From contig CAUFMG010000001.1 in NCBI GenBank assembly GCA_959026725.1, positions 1-64,000 of the forward strand: DNA of 64,000 nucleotides. The letters run 5' to 3'. Under the pieces are notes generated by a model. It worked only from the letters and a program-made list of their open reading frames with translations. It searched no databases and had not been told where the DNA came from. The first letter of the stretch is position 1. The number at the start of each line of letters is the position of its first letter. Positions 1 through 8,964 of this stretch are shown in pieces. The DNA comes from an uncultured Collinsella sp. Its GTDB lineage: Bacteria > Actinomycetota > Coriobacteriia > Coriobacteriales > Coriobacteriaceae. Made by a program: the position numbers and the translations under genes.

Positions 1-23
1 GGAAAGCACATTAAGTGCTTTCC
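1..23. terminator. Perfect 9-bp inverted repeat at window edge
   Basis: GGAAAGCAC and GTGCTTTCC flank a 5-nt loop, followed on the + strand by a short T-rich stretch. This probably terminates a gene lying left of the window, but that gene cannot be seen. Confidence 0.4.
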
Positions 24-237
24 TTTGCGTGCGGAACTCGCGACAAACTTAACCCCCGCCCCCAGCCCGGAGACCCTCCCTGCCGTCACATTGTTCGAGC
101 CGTTGTTGTTGCTCGCCGCTTCGCGGCTCGGCGGCCCCGTTCTCCGCGGCGGGGTTTGTCTAAGGATCTTGCTGAAGCTCCGCCTTTGGCTCAAATGGAA
201 ACGAGGGACGCATCTGCATCCCCCGCTTTTGTTGTGG

Positions 238-705
238 TTACTCTAGGTCAATAAATTTAGTGCTTAGGATCTTGCCGTCTTTTACTAGCATTCTGGCCAT
301 GGTGGGGCCTCGGGTGCCTCTGGGGTAGCTGGCGCTGCCCGGGTTGAGGACTAAGCAACGGCCCACTTGGGCTTCTTTGGTTACGTGGGTGTGGCCGTTG
401 ATGGCTACGTCTACGGATCCCACCGGAAGGTCTTCGCGGTAGTGGGCTACGGCGAATTTAAGGCCTTCGTAGGTAAAGAGCGCAAGACGGTCTACATCGG
501 GGCCGTAGTCGCGGTAGTAATCGTTGTTGCCCAGTACGGCCCGCACGGGAGCGATGGTGCATAGGTGCTCGTAGTCCATCTCTGACGTGAGGTCGCCGGC
601 GTGGATAATCAGGTCTGCGCCCTCAAGCTCGTCCAGAAGCGCAGGCGAAAGATAGCCGTGGGTGTCCGAGATGATGTCGATGCGCTTGGCGCTTGCACTG
701 TTCAT
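238..705 (-). CDS. YfcE/MJ0936-type metallophosphoesterase
   Basis: A 155-residue protein of the small calcineurin-like phosphodiesterase family, cytosolic and metal dependent. Metal-site motifs appear in order: SDTHG near residue 14, HAGDLT near 36, GNND near 60, and GHTH near 104 followed by NPGS. Length is typical of YfcE/MJ0936 enzymes, which hydrolyse phosphodiesters in vitro; the natural substrate is unknown. It stands alone, starting about 40 nt beyond a terminator that closes the LytTR operon. The family call is firm and the substrate is not. Confidence 0.85.
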   Translation of the reverse strand: MNSASAKRIDIISDTHGYLSPALLDELEGADLIIHAGDLTSEMDYEHLCTIAPVRAVLGNNDYYRDYGPDVDRLALFTYEGLKFAVAHYREDLPVGSVDVAINGHTHVTKEAQVGRCLVLNPGSASYPRGTRGPTMARMLVKDGKILSTKFIDLE

Positions 706-744
706 GGGATCCCTTCCGCAAAAAACGATTCGGCAGATACATAC

Positions 745-795
745 AAAAAAGGCCCCACGGCTCCGCAGACGATGGGTCTACAGGGCTGCGGGGCC
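745..795 (-). terminator. Rho-independent terminator of the first LytTR operon
   Basis: On the minus strand GGCCCC pairs with GGGGCC, with a GCAG/CTGC inner stem, followed by six T. It lies just past the response regulator stop codon and about 40 nt before the phosphodiesterase start. Confidence 0.75.
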
Positions 796-801
796 AGTGT
801 G

Positions 802-1518
802 CTAGAGACTCAGGGCCTTCTTGAGCGGCACGACGCGGCGGCGCGAAACCGGCACGCGTTCGTCGACGCCCGTAATGCCCAGCTGGATGGCGCCCGAGGG
901 CACCGTCTCGACGTCCGTGACGCACGCCAAGTTGACGATATAGCGGCGGTGAACACGGAAGAAGCCAAAGTCGCAGAGCTTGGCCTCAAACTGCGCCAGC
1001 GAGGTCGTCGACAAAAAGCGATCATCGACGGTATAGATGCAGGAGTAATCGTCCTTGGCCATGATAAAGCGAATGTCGTCCACGGGAATGAGCACCTTGC
1101 GGCCGCCCTTTTCCACCGGGATACGCTCGATGGTCACCTTGCTGTCCGTAACCGGCTTGGCGCGTTGCATGACCTTCTCGATCGCGCGATCCAAGCGAGC
1201 TTCCTCGACCGGCTTCATCAGATAATCGACGGCATCCACGTCGAATGCCTCGACCGCATGGTCGCTATACGCGGTCACAAACACGATCGCCGGCGGATTT
1301 TTGAGCTTATGCAGCGCCTCGGCAAGTTGCAGGCCCGAGGCACCGGGCATCGAGATATCGAGAAACACGACATCCACGCGACTTTCCATAAGCATCTCGA
1401 TGGCGGAGCGGACGCTCGACGCCTCCGTAATCGTGCCGATCTTGCCCGTTTGCTCGAGCAGGAAGCGAAGCTCCGAGCGAGCCGGCGCCTCATCATCCAC
1501 AATCATCGCACGCAGCAT
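802..1518 (-). CDS. LytTR-family response regulator
   Basis: A 238-residue two-component regulator. The receiver domain (about 1-115) shows VDDE near the start, the phospho-acceptor Asp in VFLDISMPG, and the Lys of DYLMKPVEE. The C-terminal LytTR DNA-binding domain (about 135-235) contains the typical FFRVHRRYIVNL and PVSRRR segments. I chose the ATG at 1518 because GAAAGG sits about 11 nt upstream; a TTG seven codons earlier has no ribosome site. It lies 72 nt downstream of its histidine kinase in one operon with a glycosyltransferase. LytTR proteins usually act on cell-envelope or secretion genes; the target here is unknown. Confidence 0.93.
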   Translation of the reverse strand: MLRAMIVDDEAPARSELRFLLEQTGKIGTITEASSVRSAIEMLMESRVDVVFLDISMPGASGLQLAEALHKLKNPPAIVFVTAYSDHAVEAFDVDAVDYLMKPVEEARLDRAIEKVMQRAKPVTDSKVTIERIPVEKGGRKVLIPVDDIRFIMAKDDYSCIYTVDDRFLSTTSLAQFEAKLCDFGFFRVHRRYIVNLACVTDVETVPSGAIQLGITGVDERVPVSRRRVVPLKKALSL

Positions 1519-1590
1519 AGGGATAAAACCTTTCGTCAACTAACTACGCCGGGCATCCGTCGCATGACGTTGAGCCCGTAGCCTTTTATT

Positions 1591-2934
1591 TTACTCTTGA
1601 ATGTCAAAGATGCTCTCTGACAAATCAAGATGAAGGAGCACTTTGGTGCCCTTGCCCGGCGCCGATTCGACACGCGTATAGGAGTGCGGCCCATAAAAGC
1701 GATGGATGCGCTCCGAAATATTGTGCATGGCCACACCGGCGCCGCCACCCTGGGGAGAGCTGGCGTCGGGACGGGCAGAGCGCTCGTCAAACAGTCTGGC
1801 GGCGGTACCCTCATCCATGCCCACGCCATTATCGGCCACGGCAATCAAGATTGCATCCTCGCCGTCTTGGTGAACGGTCACGTCGATCCTCAGGGCGTCG
1901 TCATCGTCCATACCATGACGTACGGCGTTCTCGACAATCGGCTGGATCACGAACGCCGGCACCAGCGTATCTTCCACGTCCTCGGACACATCGAACGTCG
2001 CAAGCACGCGGTCCTCGCCAAAGCGGGCCTTCTCAAAGGTAAGGTAGCGCTTGGTCTGTGCAACCTCGCGCGAGACCGGAATAAGCGATCCCGAGTTGTC
2101 GAGCGTGGCACGATAGAACGATGAGAACTCACGAAGCAGTTCGCGGGCCCGCAGCGGGTCGGTGCGCGTAAACGATGCAATGGTGTTCAGCGTGTTGAAC
2201 AGGAAGTGCGGGTTAATCTGCGCCTGCAGCGCACGCACCTCGGCGCGCGCCGTGAGTTCCTTTTGCACCTCGAGCTCGTGGATGGCGAGCTGCGTGGACA
2301 AGATCTCGGCAAAGCCCGAGGCAAGCGCGTACTGGGTACGGTCGACGGCGCGCGGGGTCTTGTAGTAGAACTTGAGCGTGCCGACGGTACGATCGCCCAC
2401 CTTAATGGGAGCGATAATGCCGGCGGGGACTTGGTTGTGCGAGCCGTCCGAGCCCACGACATCCACCATACGGTTGAACGACTGCACGATGCCATGTTCG
2501 ATAACGTAGCGTGTGGCAAGCGTGTGGATGGGCGAATCTGGCAGTAGTTTCTCCTCAAACTCTCCCGCGCATGCCAGCACGTTGTCCTCGTCGGTAATGG
2601 CCACCGTCATGGCGCGCGTCTCGGGCAGGATACGCCGGCACACCAAAAGCGCCGATTCCTGCGTCAGACCGCCCTTAATGTCCTCGAGCATGGCCGAGGC
2701 CACCGAGAGCGTCTCCTCGGTGTACTGGGAGCGCACCGAATCGGGATTGAGCGTCAAAAAGATAAAGATGCACAGAAAGATGCACAGCAGCGCGCAGGCA
2801 ATCACCGTGGCGATCGGCTCGATACCGGTCACCAAGGCAAAAATAAAGTACACCAGCACGCAAATGGCGCAGGCAACGGCAATGATGCGAAAGATTGATA
2901 TTGAACTATCGCGCTGGGCGCGGCGGTCGATCAT
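1591..2934 (-). CDS. LytS-type sensor histidine kinase
   Basis: A 447-residue membrane sensor kinase, partner of the adjacent LytTR regulator. Two membrane segments lie at about 13-33 and 40-62, then a GAF-like region (about 95-215), the His_kinase domain with INPHFLFNTLN near 240 (phospho-accepting His), and an HATPase domain with VIQPIVENAVRHG and DNGVGMD. Only two N-terminal helices are present, fewer than classical five-helix LytS proteins, so the signal is probably sensed by the GAF region. Its start overlaps the glycosyltransferase stop by 4 bp (ATGA), indicating translational coupling. Confidence 0.92.
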   Translation of the reverse strand: MIDRRAQRDSSISIFRIIAVACAICVLVYFIFALVTGIEPIATVIACALLCIFLCIFIFLTLNPDSVRSQYTEETLSVASAMLEDIKGGLTQESALLVCRRILPETRAMTVAITDEDNVLACAGEFEEKLLPDSPIHTLATRYVIEHGIVQSFNRMVDVVGSDGSHNQVPAGIIAPIKVGDRTVGTLKFYYKTPRAVDRTQYALASGFAEILSTQLAIHELEVQKELTARAEVRALQAQINPHFLFNTLNTIASFTRTDPLRARELLREFSSFYRATLDNSGSLIPVSREVAQTKRYLTFEKARFGEDRVLATFDVSEDVEDTLVPAFVIQPIVENAVRHGMDDDDALRIDVTVHQDGEDAILIAVADNGVGMDEGTAARLFDERSARPDASSPQGGGAGVAMHNISERIHRFYGPHSYTRVESAPGKGTKVLLHLDLSESIFDIQE

Positions 2935-4118
2935 TCGGCCCCCTCCAGGATACTGATCAGTTGTGCGTCACGCCAAAGCCCGTCCATGATCTTGGGCCAA
3001 AAGCTCTGGAAACGCAGGTAGCTTGCAGCGTTTTGGCGCGCATAGGCCTTTGCCTCGTCGATACCATGGCGCCAGATGCGCAGGTAGCCCTCATGCTCGC
3101 GGGTAAACACGCTGCGGACCATAGCGGTCTTGCGCACGCGGTCGTCGAGCTCGCGCGAAATCCACGGGCCCGGGTAGGGCATGAGTGATGCCGCCGTAAC
3201 GGGAATGAGCTCCTTTTGATGCGCGGCGAATGTCAACTTGGCCCGTTCGTAGTACCAACGGTATACATCCTGCATAAAGCGCGGTGAGCGCTTTTCGGAC
3301 TCCGGAGGCAGATGGCGCACGGTCCACTCGTTATCGAACCACACGTCGTAGCCAAACATGCGCATGTTAAAGAGGTAATCCAAGTCCTCGCCGCGGGTGA
3401 TAAACGGGTCAAAGGCCACACGCGTAAAGGCGCGGGCGTGCAGGGCCATCAGGCCGCCGCACACGTAGTTAGAGCGCGAGATGCGGGTGCCCGAGAGCGC
3501 CTTTTTCATCCAACGGTTGAACTCGATGCGCTTGGTCCACCAACGATGGCAGATGCCCGCCTTGTCCGTGGGAGCCAGCGGCGAGCCGTCGCGATCGTAG
3601 AAATAGCCGCTCTTGACCAAGATCGGCAAGCCCTGACGCGTCTGCTGCCCCAACGCATAGGTCGCGCGCTTCATAAAGTCGGCGTCGATGACAGTCTCAT
3701 CGTCATCCAAAAAGATAACCGCGTCATGACCCAGCACAGCGGCACAGGCTAGCCCCATGTTGCGGATGGCACCGTAGCCTCGCAGGCTCACGCACTCGCC
3801 CGAACCCTTGGGCGCGATCTGAGCAACCCGGTCTGCGATGCGCGAGGCCTGGGTGTTGGTGACAACGGTGACCTTGAGCGTGGGATGCGCGTCGACAATC
3901 TCGCGCACGCGCAGCGACACATCGGCTGTGGCAGAAACGGGACAGACCACCAAAAGGATGATGCGCGGGATGTCACGTACCTGCTCAAGCGAGGCCAGAC
4001 AGCGGTCGAGTTCGGGATTGTCGGCGTTGAGTCGCGTCGAATGGTCATAGGTGCCAGGGGCGTTTGCGCAAGCGTCATCGCCCGCCCAATACGTTGGAAT
4101 CACGACTGTGGCGTTCAT
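2931..4118 (-). CDS. Family 2 glycosyltransferase
   Basis: A 395-residue soluble GT-A fold transferase. The N-terminus begins TVVIPTYW, the sugar-nucleotide/metal motif is VIFLDDDE near residue 135, and the acceptor-side motif ITRGEDLDYLF follows near 240, so catalytic residues look intact. It probably transfers a sugar to an envelope polymer or small acceptor; donor and acceptor cannot be told. It is the first gene of an operon with LytS and LytTR, coupled by a 4-bp overlap, which suggests the two-component system is produced together with this enzyme. Confidence 0.85.
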   Translation of the reverse strand: MNATVVIPTYWAGDDACANAPGTYDHSTRLNADNPELDRCLASLEQVRDIPRIILLVVCPVSATADVSLRVREIVDAHPTLKVTVVTNTQASRIADRVAQIAPKGSGECVSLRGYGAIRNMGLACAAVLGHDAVIFLDDDETVIDADFMKRATYALGQQTRQGLPILVKSGYFYDRDGSPLAPTDKAGICHRWWTKRIEFNRWMKKALSGTRISRSNYVCGGLMALHARAFTRVAFDPFITRGEDLDYLFNMRMFGYDVWFDNEWTVRHLPPESEKRSPRFMQDVYRWYYERAKLTFAAHQKELIPVTAASLMPYPGPWISRELDDRVRKTAMVRSVFTREHEGYLRIWRHGIDEAKAYARQNAASYLRFQSFWPKIMDGLWRDAQLISILEGAE

Positions 4119-4139
4119 GCCTTACCCTCCCTGCAACAC

Positions 4140-4174
4140 AAAAACGGGACGCCGCCAAACACAGGCGACGCCCC
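4140..4174 (-). terminator. Terminator between MFS gene and glycosyltransferase
   Basis: Arms at 4146-4156 and 4164-4174 form an 11-bp stem (two G-U pairs) with a 7-nt loop, followed on the minus strand by five T. It ends only 22 nt before the glycosyltransferase start, so it either closes the upstream MFS gene or attenuates the operon. Confidence 0.75.
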
Positions 4175-4289
4175 GCGACCTAGCTGATTCCATCATACCC
4201 ACTTGGGCAAATCATTGCTCGCAAGTCGCAATGTTTATTGCGGATAACCCCAAAAGAGTACCGTGGACAGGCACAATAGCCGCTCGCTC

Positions 4290-5549
4290 CTATGCGGCAT
4301 GCTCTGCCGCCCGAGTCATGCGGGACAGGCGGACCAGCAGCATAAAGCCAACAATCAGCAGCACGCCAATGGAAAGGACGCCCAGCGACGGGTTGCCGGT
4401 CAGCGAGGTGACGACCGACACCAGGAAGGTGCCCATAACGCTTGCATAACGACCAAAGATGTCAAAGAAGCCGTAGTACTCGTTGGACTTTTCCTTGGGG
4501 ATAATGCGGCCAAAGTAGCTACGGCTGAGCGCCTGCACGCCGCCCTGGAACAGGCCGACCATAATGGCAAGCACCCAAAACTCAAAGGCGGTCTTTAGGA
4601 AGAACGCGGCGAACAGCACAATGCCCATATAGGCGGCGACTGCCACCAAGATCATGTTGAGCGTGCCCACGCGGCCGGCGAGCTTGCCGTAGATGATGGC
4701 GGACGGAAAGGCCACGAACTGCGTAACGAGCAGCGCCAGGACCAACTGGGTCGAATCGATGCCCAAGGCCGATCCGTAGCTGGTTGCCATGGAAATGACC
4801 GTGTGCACACCGTCGATATAGAAGAAGAACGCGATCATGTAGACCAGCACGGTCTTGTTGTGGGCGATCTCGCGCATGGTGTGTCCGACCTCGGAGAACA
4901 CACCGCCCACGATGCGGCCGATGGTGTCCTCGGGACCGCGCTCGCGACCGTACTTTTGCTTATAGGTGCGAATGAGCGGCAGGGTAAAGATGAGCCACCA
5001 GGCACCAGTGATGATAAACGACAGACGCGTTGCCAGCATGGTAGGGACGCCAAGAGCGGGGCCACCCATGATGAGCGCCAGGCAGATGACGAACGGCACG
5101 GTGGAACCGATGTAGCCCCAGGCATAGCCCGAGCTGGACACGGCGTCCATGCGCTCGTCGGTGGTAATGTCGGGCAGCATGGCGTCGTAGAACGTCATAG
5201 AAGAGTTAAGGCCGATGGTGCACAGCACGTACACGGTCAAAAATGCCATGGCGGACATTGGGATAGCCTGCGCCAGGCAAAGCACCAGGCCCGTGAGGAA
5301 GAAGCCCAAGAAGAACTTGATCTTGTTGCCGGCATAGTCGGCAAGCGCGCCCAGAATGGGCATGAGCATGGCGATGACCAGCGAGGCGATCGTCTGCGCA
5401 TTGCCCCAGGCGACCACCAGGTCGGCCGAGGAAGCACCGGTATTGATGGCGTTAAAGTAAATGGGCACCACCGAGGTATTGAGCAGCACGAGGGCCGAAT
5501 TGCCCACATCATACATAACCCAGTTACGCTCGAGCTTGGTGTATTTCAT
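4290..5549 (-). CDS. UMF1/Atg22-like MFS transporter
   Basis: A 419-residue polytopic membrane protein with about 12 hydrophobic helices. The N-terminal YDVGNSALVLL segment and an internal RSYFGRIIP loop are typical of the UMF1 branch of the major facilitator superfamily, related to vacuolar effluxer Atg22. It is probably a proton-coupled exporter or permease of small solutes; the substrate is unknown. Monocistronic, with a terminator at 4140-4174. Confidence 0.85.
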   Translation of the reverse strand: MKYTKLERNWVMYDVGNSALVLLNTSVVPIYFNAINTGASSADLVVAWGNAQTIASLVIAMLMPILGALADYAGNKIKFFLGFFLTGLVLCLAQAIPMSAMAFLTVYVLCTIGLNSSMTFYDAMLPDITTDERMDAVSSSGYAWGYIGSTVPFVICLALIMGGPALGVPTMLATRLSFIITGAWWLIFTLPLIRTYKQKYGRERGPEDTIGRIVGGVFSEVGHTMREIAHNKTVLVYMIAFFFYIDGVHTVISMATSYGSALGIDSTQLVLALLVTQFVAFPSAIIYGKLAGRVGTLNMILVAVAAYMGIVLFAAFFLKTAFEFWVLAIMVGLFQGGVQALSRSYFGRIIPKEKSNEYYGFFDIFGRYASVMGTFLVSVVTSLTGNPSLGVLSIGVLLIVGFMLLVRLSRMTRAAEHAA

Positions 5550-5650
5550 GGACAGGGACCCTTCGTATTCGCCCGATATGCAGTTAGTTCATCGTACCCC
5601 AATTGTCCAGAACCGCCGGTAAGGATTCGGCAAAGGGGCACGCACGGGCC

Positions 5651-6595
5651 CTATTCCTCGCGGTCGAACTCCTCATCGGCATTGAGCACGCGACCGCTGT
5701 AGTTGACGTGACTGGTCACGGCATCCATGTCACCGGTCTCGATAAAACGTGCGACCGTGCACTCGTAATCGACCAGCGCGCGATCAAAGACCTCGGGGAA
5801 ACTCTCGTTCGAGACCTCGTCGGTAAAGGGATTCTTCCATGTCAGATGGCCCAGGTTACCGGTGCGCTCGGGCAGCTCCGTCGTCACGCGATGGGCAAGG
5901 CCGTCGAGCAGCGAGTAGTCGTGCACCAAGCCCTCAACCAGCGAGATCGCGCGCGTCTTTGCGGAGCCGGCCGGCTCAATCGCGCGGTAAAGTCGCTGCA
6001 TATTGGCAACGGCAGCACCGTACTCCCCCGCCGGAATGTCAATGCCGTACACGCGTCCGGCAACATAGCTCATCAGCACGCCGGCCACGCGATTGATGCG
6101 ATCGGTAGTGACGATCTCGCCCGCCGGCGGGTAATCGTCGACCGTAGCGCCATCGCGTTTAAGCTGCAGCATCAGTACATCCAGGTCGCTCTCGATCACG
6201 GCATGGACCTGACTGCTCGAATCCTCAAGCTCTGAATCGGACTCCACGATGCCAAACTGCTGTTCATAGACAAAGGGATGGGCGTTGCGGTCGAGCACGT
6301 AATGAGACAGCAGGCCCAGCGCAAAGGCGCGACCCAAGCTGGCGTCGCGCGGCAGCAGATGCGACACGCCGTCGCGCAGGCACGCGAACTGGCGAGACAT
6401 ACGCGACCGATGCATGACCTGCGCCAGCAGCGTGCAGTCGGAAACACGCGGTGTCAGAATGTGAAAGAAAAACGGGTCGGGGCCTTGGTTGCCCAAGATA
6501 AAGGCAATGCGCTCTTCATCGGACGTGATGACGCCCTGCGGAAGACGGTCGATGCTTTCCTCGCCAAACAGATGATGGGTGATAAGCGCGGGCAT
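5651..6595 (-). CDS. Zinc-dependent phospholipase C-like protein
   Basis: A 314-residue protein of the Zn_dep_PLPC family. The N-terminus reads MPALITHHLFGE, with further histidine-rich motifs at LLSHYVLDRNAHPF and acidic residues in HAVIESDLD that could complete a metal site. No signal peptide is visible, so despite the family name it is probably intracellular. The ATG at 6595 is chosen because GAAAGGATC lies 7 nt upstream; an in-frame start ten codons earlier lacks one. Function in gut actinobacteria is not established. Confidence 0.75.
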   Translation of the reverse strand: MPALITHHLFGEESIDRLPQGVITSDEERIAFILGNQGPDPFFFHILTPRVSDCTLLAQVMHRSRMSRQFACLRDGVSHLLPRDASLGRAFALGLLSHYVLDRNAHPFVYEQQFGIVESDSELEDSSSQVHAVIESDLDVLMLQLKRDGATVDDYPPAGEIVTTDRINRVAGVLMSYVAGRVYGIDIPAGEYGAAVANMQRLYRAIEPAGSAKTRAISLVEGLVHDYSLLDGLAHRVTTELPERTGNLGHLTWKNPFTDEVSNESFPEVFDRALVDYECTVARFIETGDMDAVTSHVNYSGRVLNADEEFDREE

Positions 6596-6687
6596 AATGA
6601 TCCTTTCGATTTCATTCGATGCCACCCATTATGCCCACCGCGCGCCCATGCCAAACCTGCGATGGTAAACGACGGCATGCAGACCGT

Positions 6688-7422
6688 CTACGCAAGCCCC
6701 AGGTGCGACTTGACCTCGGCGGCACGACGACGGGACACCGGTACCGTCGAGTTCACGCGGTCGAGCCTGAGCTCCATCAACCCCGTGGAGCCAATCTCAA
6801 CATTGTGCACGTCTTCCAAATTGACCAGGTAGCTGCGATGAACGCGAATAAAGCCCTCGGAGTCCAAGCGACGCTCGAGCGAAGAGATCGACTCATTGAT
6901 CAGGTACGTTCCCTCGGCGCAGATGGCGTTGCAAAAATCGGCGCGCGCCTCAAAGTAACAGACGTCTGCGGCGGGAATGAACACCTTTTTGCCCCCGCGG
7001 TCCACCGTCAGACGCAAAGGTTGGCGCGGAGCATGGATAACACGACGGGCACCCAAGGCTGCCTCGATCTTGTCGAGTGCCTTTGACAGGCGTGCGTCCT
7101 CGACCGGCTTGACGACATAGTCGACCGCATCGAGGTTATACGCATCGGCGGCAAATTCGGCAAACGCTGTCACAAACACAACCACCGGCGGCGTCTTTAG
7201 GTTCTGCAGCGTCTCGGCAAGCTCAATTCCCGAGCGACCGGGCATGGTAATGTCTAAAAACAGCACGTCGGGCTTGTTCGACAGAATCGACTCCACGGCT
7301 TCGGTGACATTGCCCGCCTCGGCAATCTGACCCACACGCGTATCCTTTTCCAACAGATAGCGTAGCTCAGCCCTAATGGGAGGCTCGTCATCAACCACCA
7401 AGATGTTCCAGCCTTCGGACAT
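6688..7422 (-). CDS. LytTR-family response regulator (second copy)
   Basis: A 244-residue regulator paralogous to the one at 802-1518. The receiver has VDDEPPIRAEL, the acceptor Asp in LFLDITMPG and Lys in DYVVKPVED. The LytTR domain shows FIRVHRSYLVNL and VPVSRRRA. It follows its sensor kinase by 38 nt, with AGGGGAAG before the ATG. Conservation with the first system suggests an old duplication. Nearby candidate targets are the phospholipase-like gene and the amidohydrolase/APC operon, but nothing in the sequence proves either. Confidence 0.93.
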   Translation of the reverse strand: MSEGWNILVVDDEPPIRAELRYLLEKDTRVGQIAEAGNVTEAVESILSNKPDVLFLDITMPGRSGIELAETLQNLKTPPVVVFVTAFAEFAADAYNLDAVDYVVKPVEDARLSKALDKIEAALGARRVIHAPRQPLRLTVDRGGKKVFIPAADVCYFEARADFCNAICAEGTYLINESISSLERRLDSEGFIRVHRSYLVNLEDVHNVEIGSTGLMELRLDRVNSTVPVSRRRAAEVKSHLGLA

Positions 7423-7460
7423 ATGTGCTTCCCCTCTTTTTCTCTCAATCCAACCGCGTG

Positions 7461-8846
7461 CTACGCCGTCAACGGCGCCGGCTCATGCGGCTCGCCGTTC
7501 AGCTCGACGATGACCTGCGTTCCCACGCCCTCCTGAGACTTCACGCGCATGCCGGAATCTTCTCCGTAAAAGAAATGGATGCGCTGAAGCACGTTGAAGA
7601 GCGCCAGGCCGCAACCTCGCTTGACGGAGCCGTCGGCGGTAATGCTCTCGGGCTCCTCTCGACGATGTTGCTCAAACAGATGCGCGCAGACTTCTTCGCT
7701 CATACCGATGCCATCGTCCTCGACGATGATCTCCAAACCGTCATCGGTCTCGAAAGCCCTAACATGAATAGAAAGCGGCTCGGTCTCGCGCTGCGCGTGC
7801 TTGATGCAGTTTTCGAGCAACGGCTGCAAGATAAACGGCGGCACCATGCAATCGCGCACCTCAAAGTCGATATCGACCGAGACGCGCAGACGGCCGTCGC
7901 CATAACGAGCCTGCATAAGATTGATATAGCGAGTGCCCTGTTCCACCTCGTGCTCGAGCGTTGTGAGGGTATCGGAATCAGAAAGCGTCTGACGGTAGTA
8001 GTTGGAGAAGTCGATCAGCAGCGACCTGGCCTTGTCCGGCTCGGTACGTACGAGCGACACGATGGTGCTGATGGTGTTAAACAGAAAATGAGGATCGACC
8101 TGCGATTGCAAGGCGCGCAGCTCCACGCGGGCCGTAAGCTCGTCCTGGCGCTCGAGCTCAAAGCTCGCAAGCTGCGTGGAAATGAGGTCGGCAAAGCCCG
8201 AGGCAAGCGCCGTCTGGCGCATATCGATGCTGCTCAGACGGGGATAATACAGCTCGAGCGTGCCCACGCAATGCCCGCGCACGGTAAGCGGTGCGACAAT
8301 ACCGGCGCGCAGGCGCGGAAAGTAGCCACCCGTCTCGGTCGAGGCATCGCGCGAGAACACGCTTTGCTCACCGCTGTTGATCACGTTGAGCGTAGTCCGC
8401 AGTACCACCGGGGTGCCCGCGGGGCATTTTGCCGAGTCCTCGCCCCAGCTCGCCAACACCTGCCTGCCGTCGGTAAAGCAGATGGCAGAGGCGATAGTTT
8501 CGGACAGGATGATCTTAGAGGCGCCCAGAGCAGCTTCGGGCGTAAGGCCGCGCGACGTGTAGGCGAATATTTTTGAAGCGATGGCGAGCGTGCGGTCGGT
8601 TGCGCTCGATGTGAGGTCGTCGGGAACGACAAAGACGTACGAGAAGAAGAAGCACAGCATGACCAAGCCGGCAATGACGACAACGGCCGGAACGGGATTG
8701 GGATTATCGGTTAGATCCCAGATGAGCAGCAGGATAAGCAGTGGAACGACAATACCGAGCAAGATGGCTTGAACCACATGCTGAGCGGTACGAAAGACCT
8801 TGGTAGAGTTGTAGCTCTTGCCCAGAATCAGCCTATTGAGATCCAC
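7461..8846 (-). CDS. LytS-type sensor histidine kinase (second copy)
   Basis: About 461 residues: two N-terminal membrane segments, a GAF-like domain, the His_kinase motif DPHFLFNTIS (Asp where most relatives have Asn) and HATPase motifs QPLLENCIKHA and DDGIGMS. Start choice matters: AAGAAGGGG lies immediately before an ATG at 8852 but 6 nt before an in-frame GTG at 8846, so GTG is preferred. A longer in-frame reading would run through the hairpin at 8885-8906 and is unlikely. It partners the LytTR regulator downstream. Confidence 0.9.
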   Translation of the reverse strand: MDLNRLILGKSYNSTKVFRTAQHVVQAILLGIVVPLLILLLIWDLTDNPNPVPAVVVIAGLVMLCFFFSYVFVVPDDLTSSATDRTLAIASKIFAYTSRGLTPEAALGASKIILSETIASAICFTDGRQVLASWGEDSAKCPAGTPVVLRTTLNVINSGEQSVFSRDASTETGGYFPRLRAGIVAPLTVRGHCVGTLELYYPRLSSIDMRQTALASGFADLISTQLASFELERQDELTARVELRALQSQVDPHFLFNTISTIVSLVRTEPDKARSLLIDFSNYYRQTLSDSDTLTTLEHEVEQGTRYINLMQARYGDGRLRVSVDIDFEVRDCMVPPFILQPLLENCIKHAQRETEPLSIHVRAFETDDGLEIIVEDDGIGMSEEVCAHLFEQHRREEPESITADGSVKRGCGLALFNVLQRIHFFYGEDSGMRVKSQEGVGTQVIVELNGEPHEPAPLTA

Positions 8847-8884
8847 TGTCATCCCCTTCTTACCGACGCACCCCATAGCAATAA

Positions 8885-8906
8885 AGAGGGCCGCAAGCGA
8901 CCCTCT
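8885..8906 (-). terminator. Hairpin ending the APC-amidohydrolase operon
   Basis: AGAGGG and CCCTCT flank an inner CGC/GCG, followed on the minus strand by TTTATT. Probably the terminator of the amidohydrolase gene. Confidence 0.55.
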
Positions 8907-8908
8907 CC

Positions 8909-8923
8909 ATTGCATTATGCAAT
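8909..8923. promoter_or_regulatory. Palindrome ATTGCAT-T-ATGCAAT
   Basis: A perfect 7-bp dyad around one central T, in the gap between the amidohydrolase and LytS genes. The ATGCAAT half-site recurs upstream of the DUF234 ATPase (28351-28385). Candidate operator only. Confidence 0.3.
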
Positions 8924-8964
8924 CAAATACTGTGTTTTACATCAAGCCATCGATGAACGGTAGC

